In this document: positions 12,801 through 26,700 of the stretch, in pieces
Position numbering within the stretch: the stretch's first letter is position 1
How the letters are laid out: each line of letters begins with the position of its first letter
Assembly: GCF_021018895.1 (NCBI RefSeq)
Contig: NC_079368.1
Coordinates: 7,376,001 to 7,440,000, forward strand
DNA: 64,000 nucleotides
Reading direction: 5' to 3'
Origin: Seriola aureovittata
Taxonomy: Eukaryota; Chordata; Actinopteri; Carangiformes; Carangidae
Made by a program: the position numbers and the translations under genes
Notes under the pieces: model-generated
Databases searched by the model: none
Told to the model about the DNA's origin: nothing
The model's input: only the letters and a program-made list of their open reading frames with translations

Positions 12801-15800
12801 ATGTGACAGCTAACAATCTGACCCTGAGCTAAGTTTGGTAGATATTTTAGATTTTATTGCTATGCAAAGCTAAAATGTCTACTGGTCAAAATGCTGTTTA
12901 ACTGACCAGTAACACATTATTATGAGTAATAAAGTACAGTAGTTGGTTGATCTATGTCATCACTATTAACAGCAGTGTTCTTAATTGAGGTGCATGCTGC
13001 TGAGCTACAGCAGACAGCAGTGGTAAGATGCATTATGAAAGGTGAAGGGATGAGTTAATGGACATAGGTCCAGAGCAGGGACAAAGACAGAGATGGGTGC
13101 TTGGGTGATTGAGAGTGTGTTTGCTGTCTACTGAACCATGCCTCTTTTAATGAGGCTGGTACAGAGGACATACTGTCTGAAAACCACACAGAGCTCACAG
13201 AGGCACGCCTGCGCATGAACTGATAACCCTGGCCTATATAGGAAAAAACAACAGAAAATCCCTCAGTCCTCAGATGTTGCCTAAGGGGTGGACAGAGAAA
13301 TATGATACACCTGCCTCTGTAATTGCCCAGGTTCCTAGACTATGAGAGCAGTTCACCAGCAATGTTTATATGAGCAGCGACTGAAGATCAGAGCTCTCAT
13401 TCTTAACGCTCCATGAATGCTATCCTTGTTTTCTTTGTGTATGTGGGAGCAGAGATACAAGAGTACGGCAAAAAAGACTGCAAGAGACAATGACGTAGAA
13501 ACAACATTTCGAGGTGGAGTGTGACGGCGAGAAATTTTGATGGAGGGAGCATAAAAACAGAGGGAGGAAAAAAAGAACAGCAGCGCAGGGCGTCATTCAT
13601 CAGCTAAGCCTTTCCTGACAGGACAAAATAAAACAGAGAACATGAGAATGGCATTCAACGCTGCTCCCTGCATCTGAGAAAAAGCTTTTCCAATCAAGTT
13701 CATCCTCTTCTCAAGGATTTGCAGCTCTCACACTTTTCAAGTTGACATCACAGGGTCACACCACTTAGCCTGAAATACACACACTTCTGAGTCCTCCTTC
13801 CACTGACAACAATGAACAAAACCCCTGGTTCAAATCAGACTGACGGTTCAAAATGGAGAAAAAGTAGCTACATACTATACTAGTCTACTGTTCTTTGGCG
13901 CAATTACACAGGGCAGCTAATTCAAACAAAGAATAAGGTAAAGAGAGATCTAACTGAACTATAAAGACATATTGATACTACTTTGCATACAGTAAAGATC
14001 AATACCATCTAATGCATGGGTCTAGCCAGATATAAAAGCATTCACATCTATAAACAGGTCATTCTAAAAACAGCAGCAGGCGTTATGGTACAGAAGTAAC
14101 AAATGTATGATTCTGAAATAACCTTATTTACAGGGTTAGAGGCCTCAGTATGTTTCAAATAAAATGCGTGTTAGATTGTCTAAGGGCAAGGTTTATCTGA
14201 GAAGAACTAGTTCGAACAACATGCTGTCTGACCACGTTTATAACTGTCCCGAATGGCCACAACGAATTTGTTATAGTTGTTATATTCTTATAGTGAGGAG
14301 GAAGACACAATAATCAATAATATATGGGAGCCACTATTCCAAATTTTTCAGCACTGCACACCTAGCCACCTGCTGCATAAAATGGATTAGCTTAGGGGAC
14401 TGTCAGTTTCGGAAAATAAATTGTTGGACACAGTTGCAGGTATGTGGCATGTGCAGTAACCATTTGGCTACGAGGGCACTTATTACCTCCCCTTCATTAC
14501 AGCAGGCTTTTAGGCCTTGCTTCTAATGAGGCCATTCAGAACAGGTATAAAGACTGTTGACTTTAACTTATTCAGATAACCTAGTTTGTATGTACTGAGA
14601 CCATAAGAGTCTTTATAAGTGATTTCAAGACCCAGTATGGGGCATCACTTTGAGTGCACCCTGTATTTGTTCCACCTTTGGTTCAGTTCCAGCTGGAGAC
14701 CTTGGTATTATGTCATCCTTCTCTCTTCTACCTGTCGCTGTACTCTGTTATCACTGTTGACAAAAGGCCCCCAAAAATCTAAAAACCTGGCCTTATAAAA
14801 TTCTGGTGATAAAAATTCCTATTCTGTGTGGGTGTGTGTGTTACGCAACCTCAACACTCCCAGAACACACCCTCACCTGATCAGCATAGAAGAGGAACAT
14901 TCCCTTTGCTGGAACATGTTGAAGAGAGGCGCCATTATACAGTAGCTAAAAAAAAAAAAAAAGACTTATGGCAGGCTGCTCAAAGCAGAATGAGCCTTTT
15001 AGAGGCTCATTGATAACCTCAGGCCATTTATTATTCAGTAAAACAGGAGCTCTTAACATCTGCGGTACTGATTCAACTGACTTTCTTTTTGGTGCAGTCT
15101 GTGTTAATCTACAGACAATGCCTGGTTAGACAGGTTTATTGGCCAAACAATGAAAACGAAAAAAAAACTTTGAAGCACTAAGTCTGCTCTGCTGAATGGA
15201 CACTCGCAGGTGTAGGCTCTGCTATCAACCACAAACATGGAGAATATGGTTGATGATGGAAGCATACTAAACCAGCAGGTCCAGTAGCAGTGATTTATAG
15301 CTGTCAGGAGGAAGGCTTTTCCTTAATAACATTAGCAATAGTCAGCTTCCCCTAGACAGGAAGGGTGTGTTGGAGGAAACAACATAACAAAGAGCGGATG
15401 AATGGAAGGTTGAAGGAGAGAAAGCGCTGATCATTAAATAGGGTTAAACTGATAATCTGAGGAGGAAGGGGCTGGAATGAGGCCTTGGAAACTTCTACCT
15501 GATAATGCACTGATCGCTGAGCGCCACACATAACCCACGACAAACACAGATGGGACTGAGAACCAGTGGTGTAGGGTTTGCTCCTACCTCACCAGTTACA
15601 TGTAAAGTGAGATATTTGATTGCTGTTCCATGAAAAGGGAAGGGCTCTGCTGTAAACAGATGGTCTTACATCAGAGCGGAGAACAAAGTGAACAGCTACT
15701 GTAGAGACATGCACACGGCATCCAAGACACAAGCTTACAACCCAGTGTATGACACTGTCAAGGAATGTGTGTGCCTCTCACGATCCCTATTATTTTTGCA

Positions 15801-18800
15801 GTTACTCTAGTCAAAATAACACACCATAAAAATCTATTAAGATGTTTACATACTTTACTGTTTACATACTGCAATGAAAGTGTGGTGCCTCAGGATTAAG
15901 ACACAAGCTTATCCAGGTTATCATAAATGGGATGTGACCACCTCAAATACTGTGAGACAAATAATAACCATAAGGAACACACTGAGTCACAACATTACCC
16001 CAGCAGTATGTCACCACGCTCCATTCTCTACTCATCTGCTCTAATCAAGCTGGCTGGGGTGGAGTGGGAAAATATGCTCTGCATGCACTCATGCACACAG
16101 CAATAATCGATATCAATATGCTACAGATATTCAAAACAACTGCTCCCACAGGCACCGATCTCATGTCAACAAACTGACATTCCAGCTGCATGTCCGAGGG
16201 CTTACATTAAGACAAAGTCTGCGAGGCAAACCCAGCGGTACTGTGTAATTCTTTCATTACATAAGTGGTACATACAGACGAGGGCTCAGTTCTGTTCAAA
16301 GCATCTGGTAAGAAAGGAGGGGAAGAATGTAAAAACCTGACTTGGCTTAGGAATTTAGCCTAGAGAGCGCTGGACCTGACTTAAAGGATTATTCTCATTA
16401 TTTTCAGTCTAGGGTTTATTTTCCTGGTTTTTGCCAATATGACAACTGAGGTCAAATGTTTGTCACTTAGATCAACATGTCTCCAATTTGTTGGAAGCAC
16501 TGGCGTCAAATACAAACCTACAGGGCTAATATCTGACGCCAAAGATGATTTGAAGATACAAACCAGCTATACACTGAAATCTTTAATTATAGCCATCATT
16601 TGATCTATTTGATATTATTTAGTAATAATCGCAGACAGTTTTGTCCTGTCATCAGATCGTATTAATCCCCAAAAAATGAACAAATGGTTCTGATTTCCAT
16701 TCATCAATTTTAAGTCCACCACTAATAAATTAACGTAGATATTTCTGGACCTGTCTTTATTTACCTTTGTCTTTTAATGCTGTTTGTGTCATTCATACAC
16801 AAGAGCAAATGTATTTCCACTGATGAGATAATTAAGAAAATTTTCACTTAACTTGTTTTTAGCAAATGTGACACACTATACTTAAACTGGTGGGTCCCAT
16901 ATGTTTACTGCTTGTATCCAGCACTCATGACACTAAGCGGGTGATTTCGAGGTCTGGTCGACGTGAACAGTTGGCAGTTTATATTTACACAACATCTGAT
17001 ATGACACAAATGTCAGAGTACTTAAATGGTATAAATATTTGTAAACCTGTCATTTTAAGTCATCTGGGATTAGGAATGACTGCTGGCTATCAGATGTCAA
17101 TATCCATCTTTACATACTAGTACAGCCATATGGGAAAATATCAAGGAGTGCCAAATCAACTGTTCACAGTGAGCTTTAGTGCATTAATGCATTGCAAAAC
17201 TCTAGAAGATTTCCATTTACTGCTATAATGGCAGCCACAGCTTTTCAAAGCAACCCAATACCAGATACATGTCTGTGGTTATGACAGGACAGAAGTAGGT
17301 AGCCTTAATTTTCACATCCCCTCCCTCCTATCACCCATTAACTGGCTACCTGGCGGCTGTCCATCCCATTCAGCCAATACTGTCCTCTTACTGTCACTCA
17401 CCACTTACCACCAACCCAGTGTAGAGACATGCTGCTCCCAGACACCACAATCACAGTTGGTGATGTCTAAGACTAACTAAGACATGTCAACACAACTGAC
17501 AGCCACACAGACGTCATGAAAACACCTCTTATCTTTAGGAGTTGTGACTCATGAGGTGTTGCACAGCAAACAGGCGTAACCTAAAGATAGGAACAACTTC
17601 ACTGCAACGTATCCATATCCTTACACGGATTTCTATATCTGTCCTTTACACAGAGCACAGACCAGGTTAGTTGTGAGAGTAGAGGCCTTAAACCAGTTGT
17701 CATGCCTAATTTTAATCACAAAAATACAAATGGTAGGTGACGTGATGACCTGAAGAACCAGTATAACAACAACTCTGCTAAACAAAGAGAGAGGTTTACA
17801 TTGTGCCAAGGACAATATAAGATGGAGAAGTGATGAAAGGATAGACAGAGATATATGAGAAGCAGCAGGGGCTGTGCATAACGAGGCAGAAGGATAAGTT
17901 CTTGACATGTTTGGCTAGAGACCAAACAGTTGATGAAGAAGCAGCTGTTGACACAGTGACTTTAAAAAACTGGTTGGAAACTGCTGCAAAATGACTTGAA
18001 TGCCACTTGTTCTTTATTTAACTCCAACTGATGTTAAACTTACTGCTGAGCACATAGTTACAGTGAAGACTGACTCTACTGGTCAGTTTAAGTAATGAAT
18101 CACACTTGTGCCTGGACAATACTTATGATTATATTTTGTAAATGGTATCAGCAGTGGAAGGAGGCACCAGTGCTTCCCTGTTATGTGTTTAAATGTGTGT
18201 TATCTTACAGCAGTAGGGGTGTTGGGTGCGGTGCGCCTGCGTAAGGACAGACGTTGCTGGCTGCGCAGTGAGAACCTGCGGATGGACTCCCTGCTGCGGG
18301 AGGCCAGGGAACGCAGGGAGTTGGTTCTCTTGAAGTCCCCAGTCCCGTCCTCTCCCCTGCCTCCCCTCTCCACCGAGCTGGATAAAAAGCCGAGCGCCCC
18401 GTGGAGGGAGCGTCGCACATTTCCCACCCATCCTGACACCTGAGACTGAGCCACTGACAGCTTGTCCCCCAGATATTCCATCACAACCCACTACTGGCAA
18501 GACCCGCTGTGTTAGAAGAGAGTCTGTGAACTTATCTGTGACTCTTGTTATCCCAGCAGCAGGAAATCATTAGAGTCTAGTTATGCTGGAGAGGTGGCAG
18601 TCCAGGGATAGTGTCCTAGGTATTCACTGAGGTGTGTTGCTGGGTCAATACTGCAGCAGTGAGGAAGGTGACAGAGGGAACACAACACAGCTCAGCTATT
18701 TTGATGTGGTGATGTTGGTGGTGTCTGCTGCTCACAGCACTGCAGCATGGACAACGCCAGTCAGTCCCTGACCATTACTGGACTGAGCCTCTCTTCGGTT

Positions 18801-21800
18801 TCACTCCTAAATGGCCTTTCTGCAGTGCAGTCCCACTGGAGCCATCAGGACTCAGCTTCAACTCATCACTGTCAAGGCTCCAGGCTGTCGACGTGGAGTT
18901 AATTGTGAAGCTTTCTAATGTCAATGTCAATGAGCAAACTATATACTAACTATGATATGCTTGGCACAGCACCTGAAGAGAGGGCATGTAAAGGTTATAT
19001 ACAGCCAGCACTTACTATTAGTTATACAGGCCACTACTCTATGAGAAAGCCTGAAAAACTGCTGCGCTGTCTACCAACAGGTTTCTCGGCCATGTTTCTC
19101 TGGTACAAACAACAAACAACTATGAGCATTATCAATAGAATCACATCCTCAACATACCATTTATGTTTGGCACAACATTAAGTTATCTATTACCATCATA
19201 TTGGCTGACTGCTAATAATCCCAAGTATAAGAATTGGATTTTTAACCACACTCAGTGACACCTCTGCCAATCCTCGAGGTCTGAGTTCCCTGTGCTGATC
19301 CCAGCCTCAATCACAGCCGACCTGACAGCTCCTCCAGAGCTGATGTTGATGTTTTGCTTCCAAAACAAGGCCCAGGTTAAAAGTTGAGAAATCCGTCCAT
19401 CCAACAAGGCTACATCCCCATGGTGCGTGGTGTTATTCTACCCTGTGGCAAAAAGCTGGGAGGAGAAATGGTGCAGGACAGCTGGAGAGGTGGCAGTCCA
19501 GGAAAGCTGCTGTAGTCATTCGTATTCCATAAGGAAAACCAGGGGGCAACCAACGCAGTGCATAACAGGAGAAACAGGAGGGAGTGCTATGGTAGAGAAA
19601 AAGGGGAAGAGAGGGAAAATGTTGCTCTCCTTGCCTTCTTCTGCAGGTACAGGCAGGTAGGAGAAAATGCGTCAGCAGTGCTGCTCTCTGTACTCAGCGC
19701 TATAGGACTCACCGTCAAGGAGAAACTGGGTGGAGAGACAGAGTGTGGCACGGAGTCAGGGAGAGGGAGAGAGAGAGAGAATGGGAGGTCCCTGATTCAG
19801 AGCGGGAGGGAGAGGGGAGGGTGATATATGTTCTGCGGTGCTCTGTTACTCCAGCTTGATTCAGTTTGCAGGGCAAGACAGAGAAGTGTCACAGCCAGGG
19901 CAGAGGAGCAGTGGAAACAAATGCAGGAAGGAAGGAAGGAAGGAAGGAAGAGATATGTTGCTGTGAAGTAGCATCTTCATTCAAAACAGAAAGAAGCTAG
20001 AAAGTAAACGATGATAAAGTATGATACAATCAGGAAGGAAAGAGAAAGTGAGTGATCATGATAAAGAGAAAGCTATAAATAGACTGATTAGACATGCATG
20101 AAAGAAAAGAGTGAAAAGACAGGTGCGACTACCAATGACATGACACTGTAATGTTGCTCATCAACCAGTTCGTCCGCACATTGTAGCCAAAAGCAAGAAG
20201 CACAAGAGTCAAGTGAAAGTTTGTTTAAATCTCGCTCAGTCAGTTTCTTGCAAACAGCAATACACACTGCCAACTTAAACAAGACTGTTATATGGTGCCA
20301 GAGAGCTGGTATCCTAAATAAAGCCACAATGGGCAACTCCAGACGCACTTCAGAGAGTGAACCTCAGAGCAAACTGGGACAGAGGGGCTCATAAAAGCTG
20401 GATCCCTGTCCACATATGCCCCCTACAGGTAATCTAATTAACTTTTCTTTGAAGTGGTGTGTTTGAGGCAAGTCTGTGGCGAGCTTTTCTGTTTCCGAGA
20501 GCACAACAGCAGACCTCTCTAACATACTCCCCAGCCTGAAAATGGCTGCCTCTTCCTCAGCAATCTGACCTTTAAGGACAAGCTAAATTCCCCTAAAAAG
20601 AGCTAACTTGCACAATTACTGAATATTGAATGGTTTGGGTGGTAAAGGCATTACAGGAGTATTATCATATTCCTGTAACATGTGGAACATTATTCCCTCA
20701 ATATTCTGTTTTCTCAACTTAAAAATCAAGTTGACAATTGAAGCAATTAGTCCAATAATTGATTAAGCAATTCACATACATTTTGTTATCACTTTTTAGA
20801 AATCATTTTAGAAATTGTTTTAGTCCTTTGTTCAACTCAACATTTGCTGGTTCTGGGCTCTCAAATGTCATGTAGGACTAACTAATCCCAAAACAAATTG
20901 TTAGATTACTTAATTATGAAATTAACTGAGTTGTTGCCCTACTCAAAATAAATAGTTCTTGCCACACTCAATTGTTATTTTCTGCAATAATTTGTCACAG
21001 AGGAGAGATGGCAAAAGAGTTAAGATAATATTCCCTCTATTTCAATAAAAGGAATAAAATTAGACATCAACAGAAAGAACCAAAGACAAAGAAAGAACAA
21101 TCATATTACTGCTCCCGTATTCTTCTAATGCCCCTCCTCCTACTACTAAACATCATCTACTGGAAGTGATTCACATCTGCTCAACACTTCCCTTCTCGTG
21201 CTGACCTCATCAGGCTGTGTGCAGCATCAGCCACAAAACCAACAAGCATCCACACACAGGAGAGAATTGGGCTGTAGCAAAAGAACATACACTATACTGC
21301 AATAATAACTAACTACATTCAGTATCATGAATATACCTCTAACAGAGAAACATCTGTAATAAGAGAGTTGTGCTGTCACTTACCCAGAGGCAGTATGGAG
21401 TCAGGCAGCATGACCACATGTACAACACAGCTCTCAGCACAGTGCCCATCTCCGCTCTGCCTCAGACCCTCCGACTTAAACCAGTGATGTCACTGCACAA
21501 CTATTATCTCATCTGTGTGAGTCTGAGCACACGCCCACCAGTGAATACAATGTGGGGAAATTAATCATAGCTGATATCTGCCAACACTGATGACTACATT
21601 TTTGTATTAAACATAATTTCTGTTCTTCCAGAAGCCAAATTCTCAACCAGATTTATAAAACATATTCTCTGGGATTTTGCTTATGGGCGTTTATTTAAAA
21701 CTCTGCAGGTCAATATCAATATAAAAATAAATATGCTTTTATTTGTGGTGGTGTTGTTATTGCTTTGTTAATACACTCACAACAATCTGATAATATCACA

Positions 21801-23674
21801 TGAATCTCTGGATGTTTTTCTCATCCTGTCCAAAATATCAAATTTTGAGTACCTACTTCTGATACAAGTATCACCGAAGCTGAGCTGAAGAATTTATCTA
21901 TTCGTAGATTAACAGAAAATTAATTTTTGATATTTGATTACATGTTTAAATAAACATTTATTTGTTTCAGCTTCTCGCTTGTGAGAATTTCATGTCTTAC
22001 TTTGTTTCATGTGATAATTAAATGAATTCCTTTAGGTACTGGACTGTCCGTGGGACAAAACAAGCATCATGAAGATGTCATCTGAGCTTAAAGAAATCAG
22101 CATGTTAACTTTCAAAATTAGTTACTTAGTTAAAACAAACCCATGGCATGGTCAAATTCAACAGTGACATGTGGCATGTTCTTCAATTACAAATGTCTGT
22201 ATTGAAAATAACTATAGCCACATTGTTCCTGCAGTCTGAGAAATAATCACATACATGTAATAGAGAGGTGAGTAGACACATTCTCCAATTTCAAACCAAT
22301 TAGAGGAGGTGGTCAAATGGTGTAATGCAAATCATTATCATTTTCATTGATTTTACAATATTTAATCTCACATGAAATTATTTTATTGCATCTTTATTAC
22401 CATTTTTCGATCATGTGAAAGTCTCTAATCCAGTGGATCTTGGTGGAGCAGTGTGTATTCCTGCTTGATTAAACTATCATCAGCTCCACCAGTGCCACCT
22501 TTTAAAGCAGCAGGGCAGTTTCAATGTCAACCTGTAGACAACTGTAACTCAGCTACTTTTAAACAAAAAACACACAAGCACTGACAGCAGCAATTAGGGC
22601 TGAACAATTCGTTGAAATATTATCGGAATCTCAATATGGCCAAGATCAATATCCAAATCGGAGGAACTGCAATTTTCTTGATTAAGTTCAAATGTGTCAC
22701 AACATACCATAAATTAAGCATTGTGGTGTTACAGAGATGCTCCAGCGTTCAAATCATATTCTCCAGACATTAGGGAACATGCTCACCTCATCATTATTTT
22801 TAAATTTTTTTTCAGTGAAAATGAAATGCAAAAATCACCATTCCAACTGAAATCATGACTCATAATCACAATCCCAATATCTGCCAAAATAATCGCAATA
22901 TGTTTTTTTTTTTTGCACATCATTCATAGAGTACCTGCATTGACACCGCGAGATTGATACTGATAAACTAAAACACAACCACTAGATGGTAGTAGTGACC
23001 TTAAACTCATGATGACTTAATCTGAGCTCTGAATCATGGCACTGTGCAATTATGGGACACAATACACTGTACTTCTGGGTTCGTAGTGTTGGCCTTTAAC
23101 CTGGGCCTACAATTACAGCCTCAAAACCTAACCCTGTACAGCTTATAGACACTGAACAGATATACTTGAAAGCATATATATATGTATGTCATGTGTATAA
23201 TTACAAATACGCAGACAATGTTTTGTTTACCAATTTCAATATAGAAGAAAAAGCAGAGCTGAACTACAAGGTTACAAGCTTGGAATGACAGGTGTAACCA
23301 AACAGCGCTGAGAAACACAGTCACACAAATATTACGTGTCTGCTTGGCTGCAGGACACATGATCATTACGGGCCATTTCACTTCACAGGTTTGCCTGAGG
23401 CATGCTGACAGGCTTCTGATAAATGAGCAGTGACTCTTACACATTAACCATTTCTCTAATCCAGTCCTGAAATACAGGCCTGAGAGGGTGTTTGGTTGCC
23501 ACTCCTCTGGAACGTGATTGGGATGGGCAGAGGTGAGTCTAGAAGGCCATGCCGTCAACATTAGTCAGCCACTCTTTACTACCTTAGCACAGCAGTATTC
23601 AGGTGTCAATCATCACTCAACTAACTGCATTCCACGTCTACCTACTGTCTGTCATCAATGCACGAGAAACACGC

Positions 23675-23714
<40 letters not shown>

Positions 23715-26700
23715 TCAAACACATGTAATACTGCTCAAGGGCACACAGACTTCCTTCCCTGACTCCAGAGAGTTGTGTGAGAAACAGTCCAAATGAAAAC
23801 AGTGCCTCCAACAAAGGGCTCACAGCCAGTCATCAATCTGAAGGAATGATTTGGGCAGCAGTTTTATATCTCACTGGGCTACAGGTTTCCTGGAACGCAG
23901 TATTAATGATGCAGAGGCCGAGATGCAGCCTGACTCACCCAGCTGTGGCGGTCCCGCTCTCTGTGGGCGCTGCGACTCCGCATCCTGGAAAGGCTGCCCT
24001 CCACAGCACTGCTTGAAGGAGTTGATCGCCGTGACACACTGCGAGACCGCATCCTGTTCAACTCCTAACAACACAAAAAGACCAAAGTAAACTCCTCATC
24101 TGCTTCACTTAATTCCCCACTCAGAACTACATTTAAGCTTTCTGACTTTTTTCAGGTGCTTGTTAAACATACTATGGCATATGCATACATAACATACATG
24201 TGAAAGTCATTAGGTGTCCAGCAGACATGCAAAGTCAAAGCGTGAGACTAGTTCCATGAAAGAGGTATGGCATCGCTGGAACAACAGCCCTTTTGTATTT
24301 TAATTTGAACTATCTGTTGTTTCTTTGGAAATGAGACTTGTTTCAGTTATTTGTTAACTAAATATTTATTTGGAGAGACAATAAAGTTTTATTACTGTTT
24401 TGTTAACATTTTTCCTCCAGTGACTAACCACTGTAACTCTACTTCCTGGCAGTTCAACTTCTGTCACTTTTTAGTAATTTTATACAGGAATAATGGCACA
24501 TGTGTACATGTTTTATGACTGTGAACACTCTTTCCAAATACAGTTTTATTTTGGGCACCTACAAAATTACTGTAACAGTTAAGAGACTATATAATAAAAG
24601 CTGCTTTCTGAGAAACAATTTTTCAATTTTAGAGCCTTGTTTTTGGTCTTTACTTATACATATCTATAATGGAGTAATGTTTTGCAATATATTGCGTATC
24701 GCAAAATAACCTGTATTTTGATAACAATGGATTGTACTGTGTCATAATCTACCATTTCGATTTCCCTCCCTAACTTTTAAATTGTCAACCTGGTGGTTGA
24801 TTTCTACAAAAACAAAACAAAAACTTAACTTAACTTAACAATACAAAAAACGACTTTAACACACCAAAGCTTTTTAAAGTAATATTAGTATTTCATGGAT
24901 CCATCCAACTCACCTGGGATCCCTGTGATCGCCTGTGGCTTCGGGCCTCTATCCTGCTTTCCGGAGGCTGTGGCTCTCTGGGGAACCAGATTGGCTCTGC
25001 AGGAGTGATGCTGGAGACTCCACCAGGAGAGCCACCAGCTTTGGATTCTGTGCCGGGAAAAGGGGCCAAGTGAAGTGGCTCGTCCAGCAGGGCAGACCAG
25101 CGCCCCTGTGGAGCCAGGAACCGTTCCTCCTGCCTGAGGAGGAGTTGCTCTGGACTGACTTTGTTGGAATGTTTTCTGGGTTCAGCTACAGCGGTGTCCA
25201 CAGACATCTCAACAGGCCGCAGCTCCCACGGGTCCTGAGGAGATGTTGTCCATACTGGGCTTGAGAAACCTACTGAAGACTGTGGTGGCACCTTCCAGCT
25301 AATATCTCTCTCGGGTGTAGACTGTGACCTAGCTCCAAACCCAGTGTCTACTCCCTGAATACTAGGAACAGGAAACAAGTCTTTACTGGAGGAGAGCTGG
25401 GTTTGGGATGAGAAAGCGTCAATGTCAAGGATGGCAGGTTTGTAAGACTCTTCAGCTCTCAGAGACGGCTCCTTCCATCGTGTTGCGGGGTCACTGCGCT
25501 GAGAAGCAGCCTTGGGAAATGGGTCATTTCTGAGCACAGAGTCCAGATCCACCACTTTAGGCCTAAGAGATGATGCCTCCAACCTCGCCCTCTCCTGCTT
25601 CTCTTTTAGTCGCTGCCTCTCTGCTTCTTGCTGTTTGGCTATTTGTCTCATTTTCTCTGCCTCCTCTCTTTCAATCTTCTCACTCAGTCTGCGTTTCTCA
25701 AACTCCAAAATTTGCTGTCTCTCTGCTTGCCTTTGCTTTTCAAGCTCCAAGAGCCGTCTTCGCTCCATCTCCTCCTTCCTCTGCCTTTCCTTCTCAAGTT
25801 CTCGTTGTCTCAGCCTCTGGTTTTCTAATTCCTGTCTCTCGATATCTAGTTGTCTCTGTCTCTCCAGCTCTCTCTGCTTTTCCCTCTCCATCTCTTTCTG
25901 AAGCTCCTTCTCCATCTCCTTTTGTCTTTCCCTTTCCCTGTCAATCTCTTTTAGTCTTAACATTTCATGTTCTAGTGCCATCTGTTTTATTTTCTCAGCC
26001 TCCTCTCTCTCCATCTTCTCTCTAAGTCTCTGCTTCTCCAGCTCAATTATCTGCTGCCTCTCCATTTCTCTCTGTTTCTGTTTTTGAAACTCTAAGAGCT
26101 GCTGTCTCTCTAACTCTTTAATCCTTTCCAATGCCTCCATTTTCCGTTTCTCCTTTTGGATTTCCAGCAGCTGTCTCTCCTTGTCCAGCTCTCTCTGCCT
26201 CTCTTCCTCCCTTTGTCTTTGCCTCTCCTGTTCACGCTCTCTCTCCTTTTCCTGCTCTCGCACTTGCGCTCTTTCAATCTCTCTCTGTCTATCCAATTCT
26301 CGTCGTTTTTCTTTCTCAAGTTGCCGTTGCTTTTCTCTTTCCAGTTCTCTTTGTTTCTCTCTCTCCAATTCATGCTGTTTCTGTTTTTCGAGTTCTATTT
26401 GTTTCTGCCTTTCCAGTGCACGTTGTTTCTTCTCAAACTCTTGTTTCTCCTTGTCAAAGGCTATCTGTCTTTGCCTTTCAAATTCTCTTTGCAAATCTCT
26501 CTCCTTCATTCGTGCAAATTCTAAATGTGCTTTTTCCATTTCAAGCTGTCTTTGTTTTTCAAGCTCTTTTATTTTTGCTTTGTGTTTTTCTGTCTCCTTT
26601 CTAAGTTCTTTTTTCTTTTCAACCTCCATCATTTCCTCTGTCGCCTGTCCATCCAACGCTGAGCTAATCTCCCTGTGTGGCATGTGGCTCCCCATCATCA

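Noticed and set aside
20652..20680. Small palindrome TTACAGGAGTATTATCATAT...
   Set aside because: Too short and imperfect; many such palindromes are expected in AT-rich introns.
23121..23561. Minus-strand frame of 146 residues in a kiaa1671 intron
   Set aside because: No recognisable domain, no splice-site support, and a composition like random AT-rich sequence.
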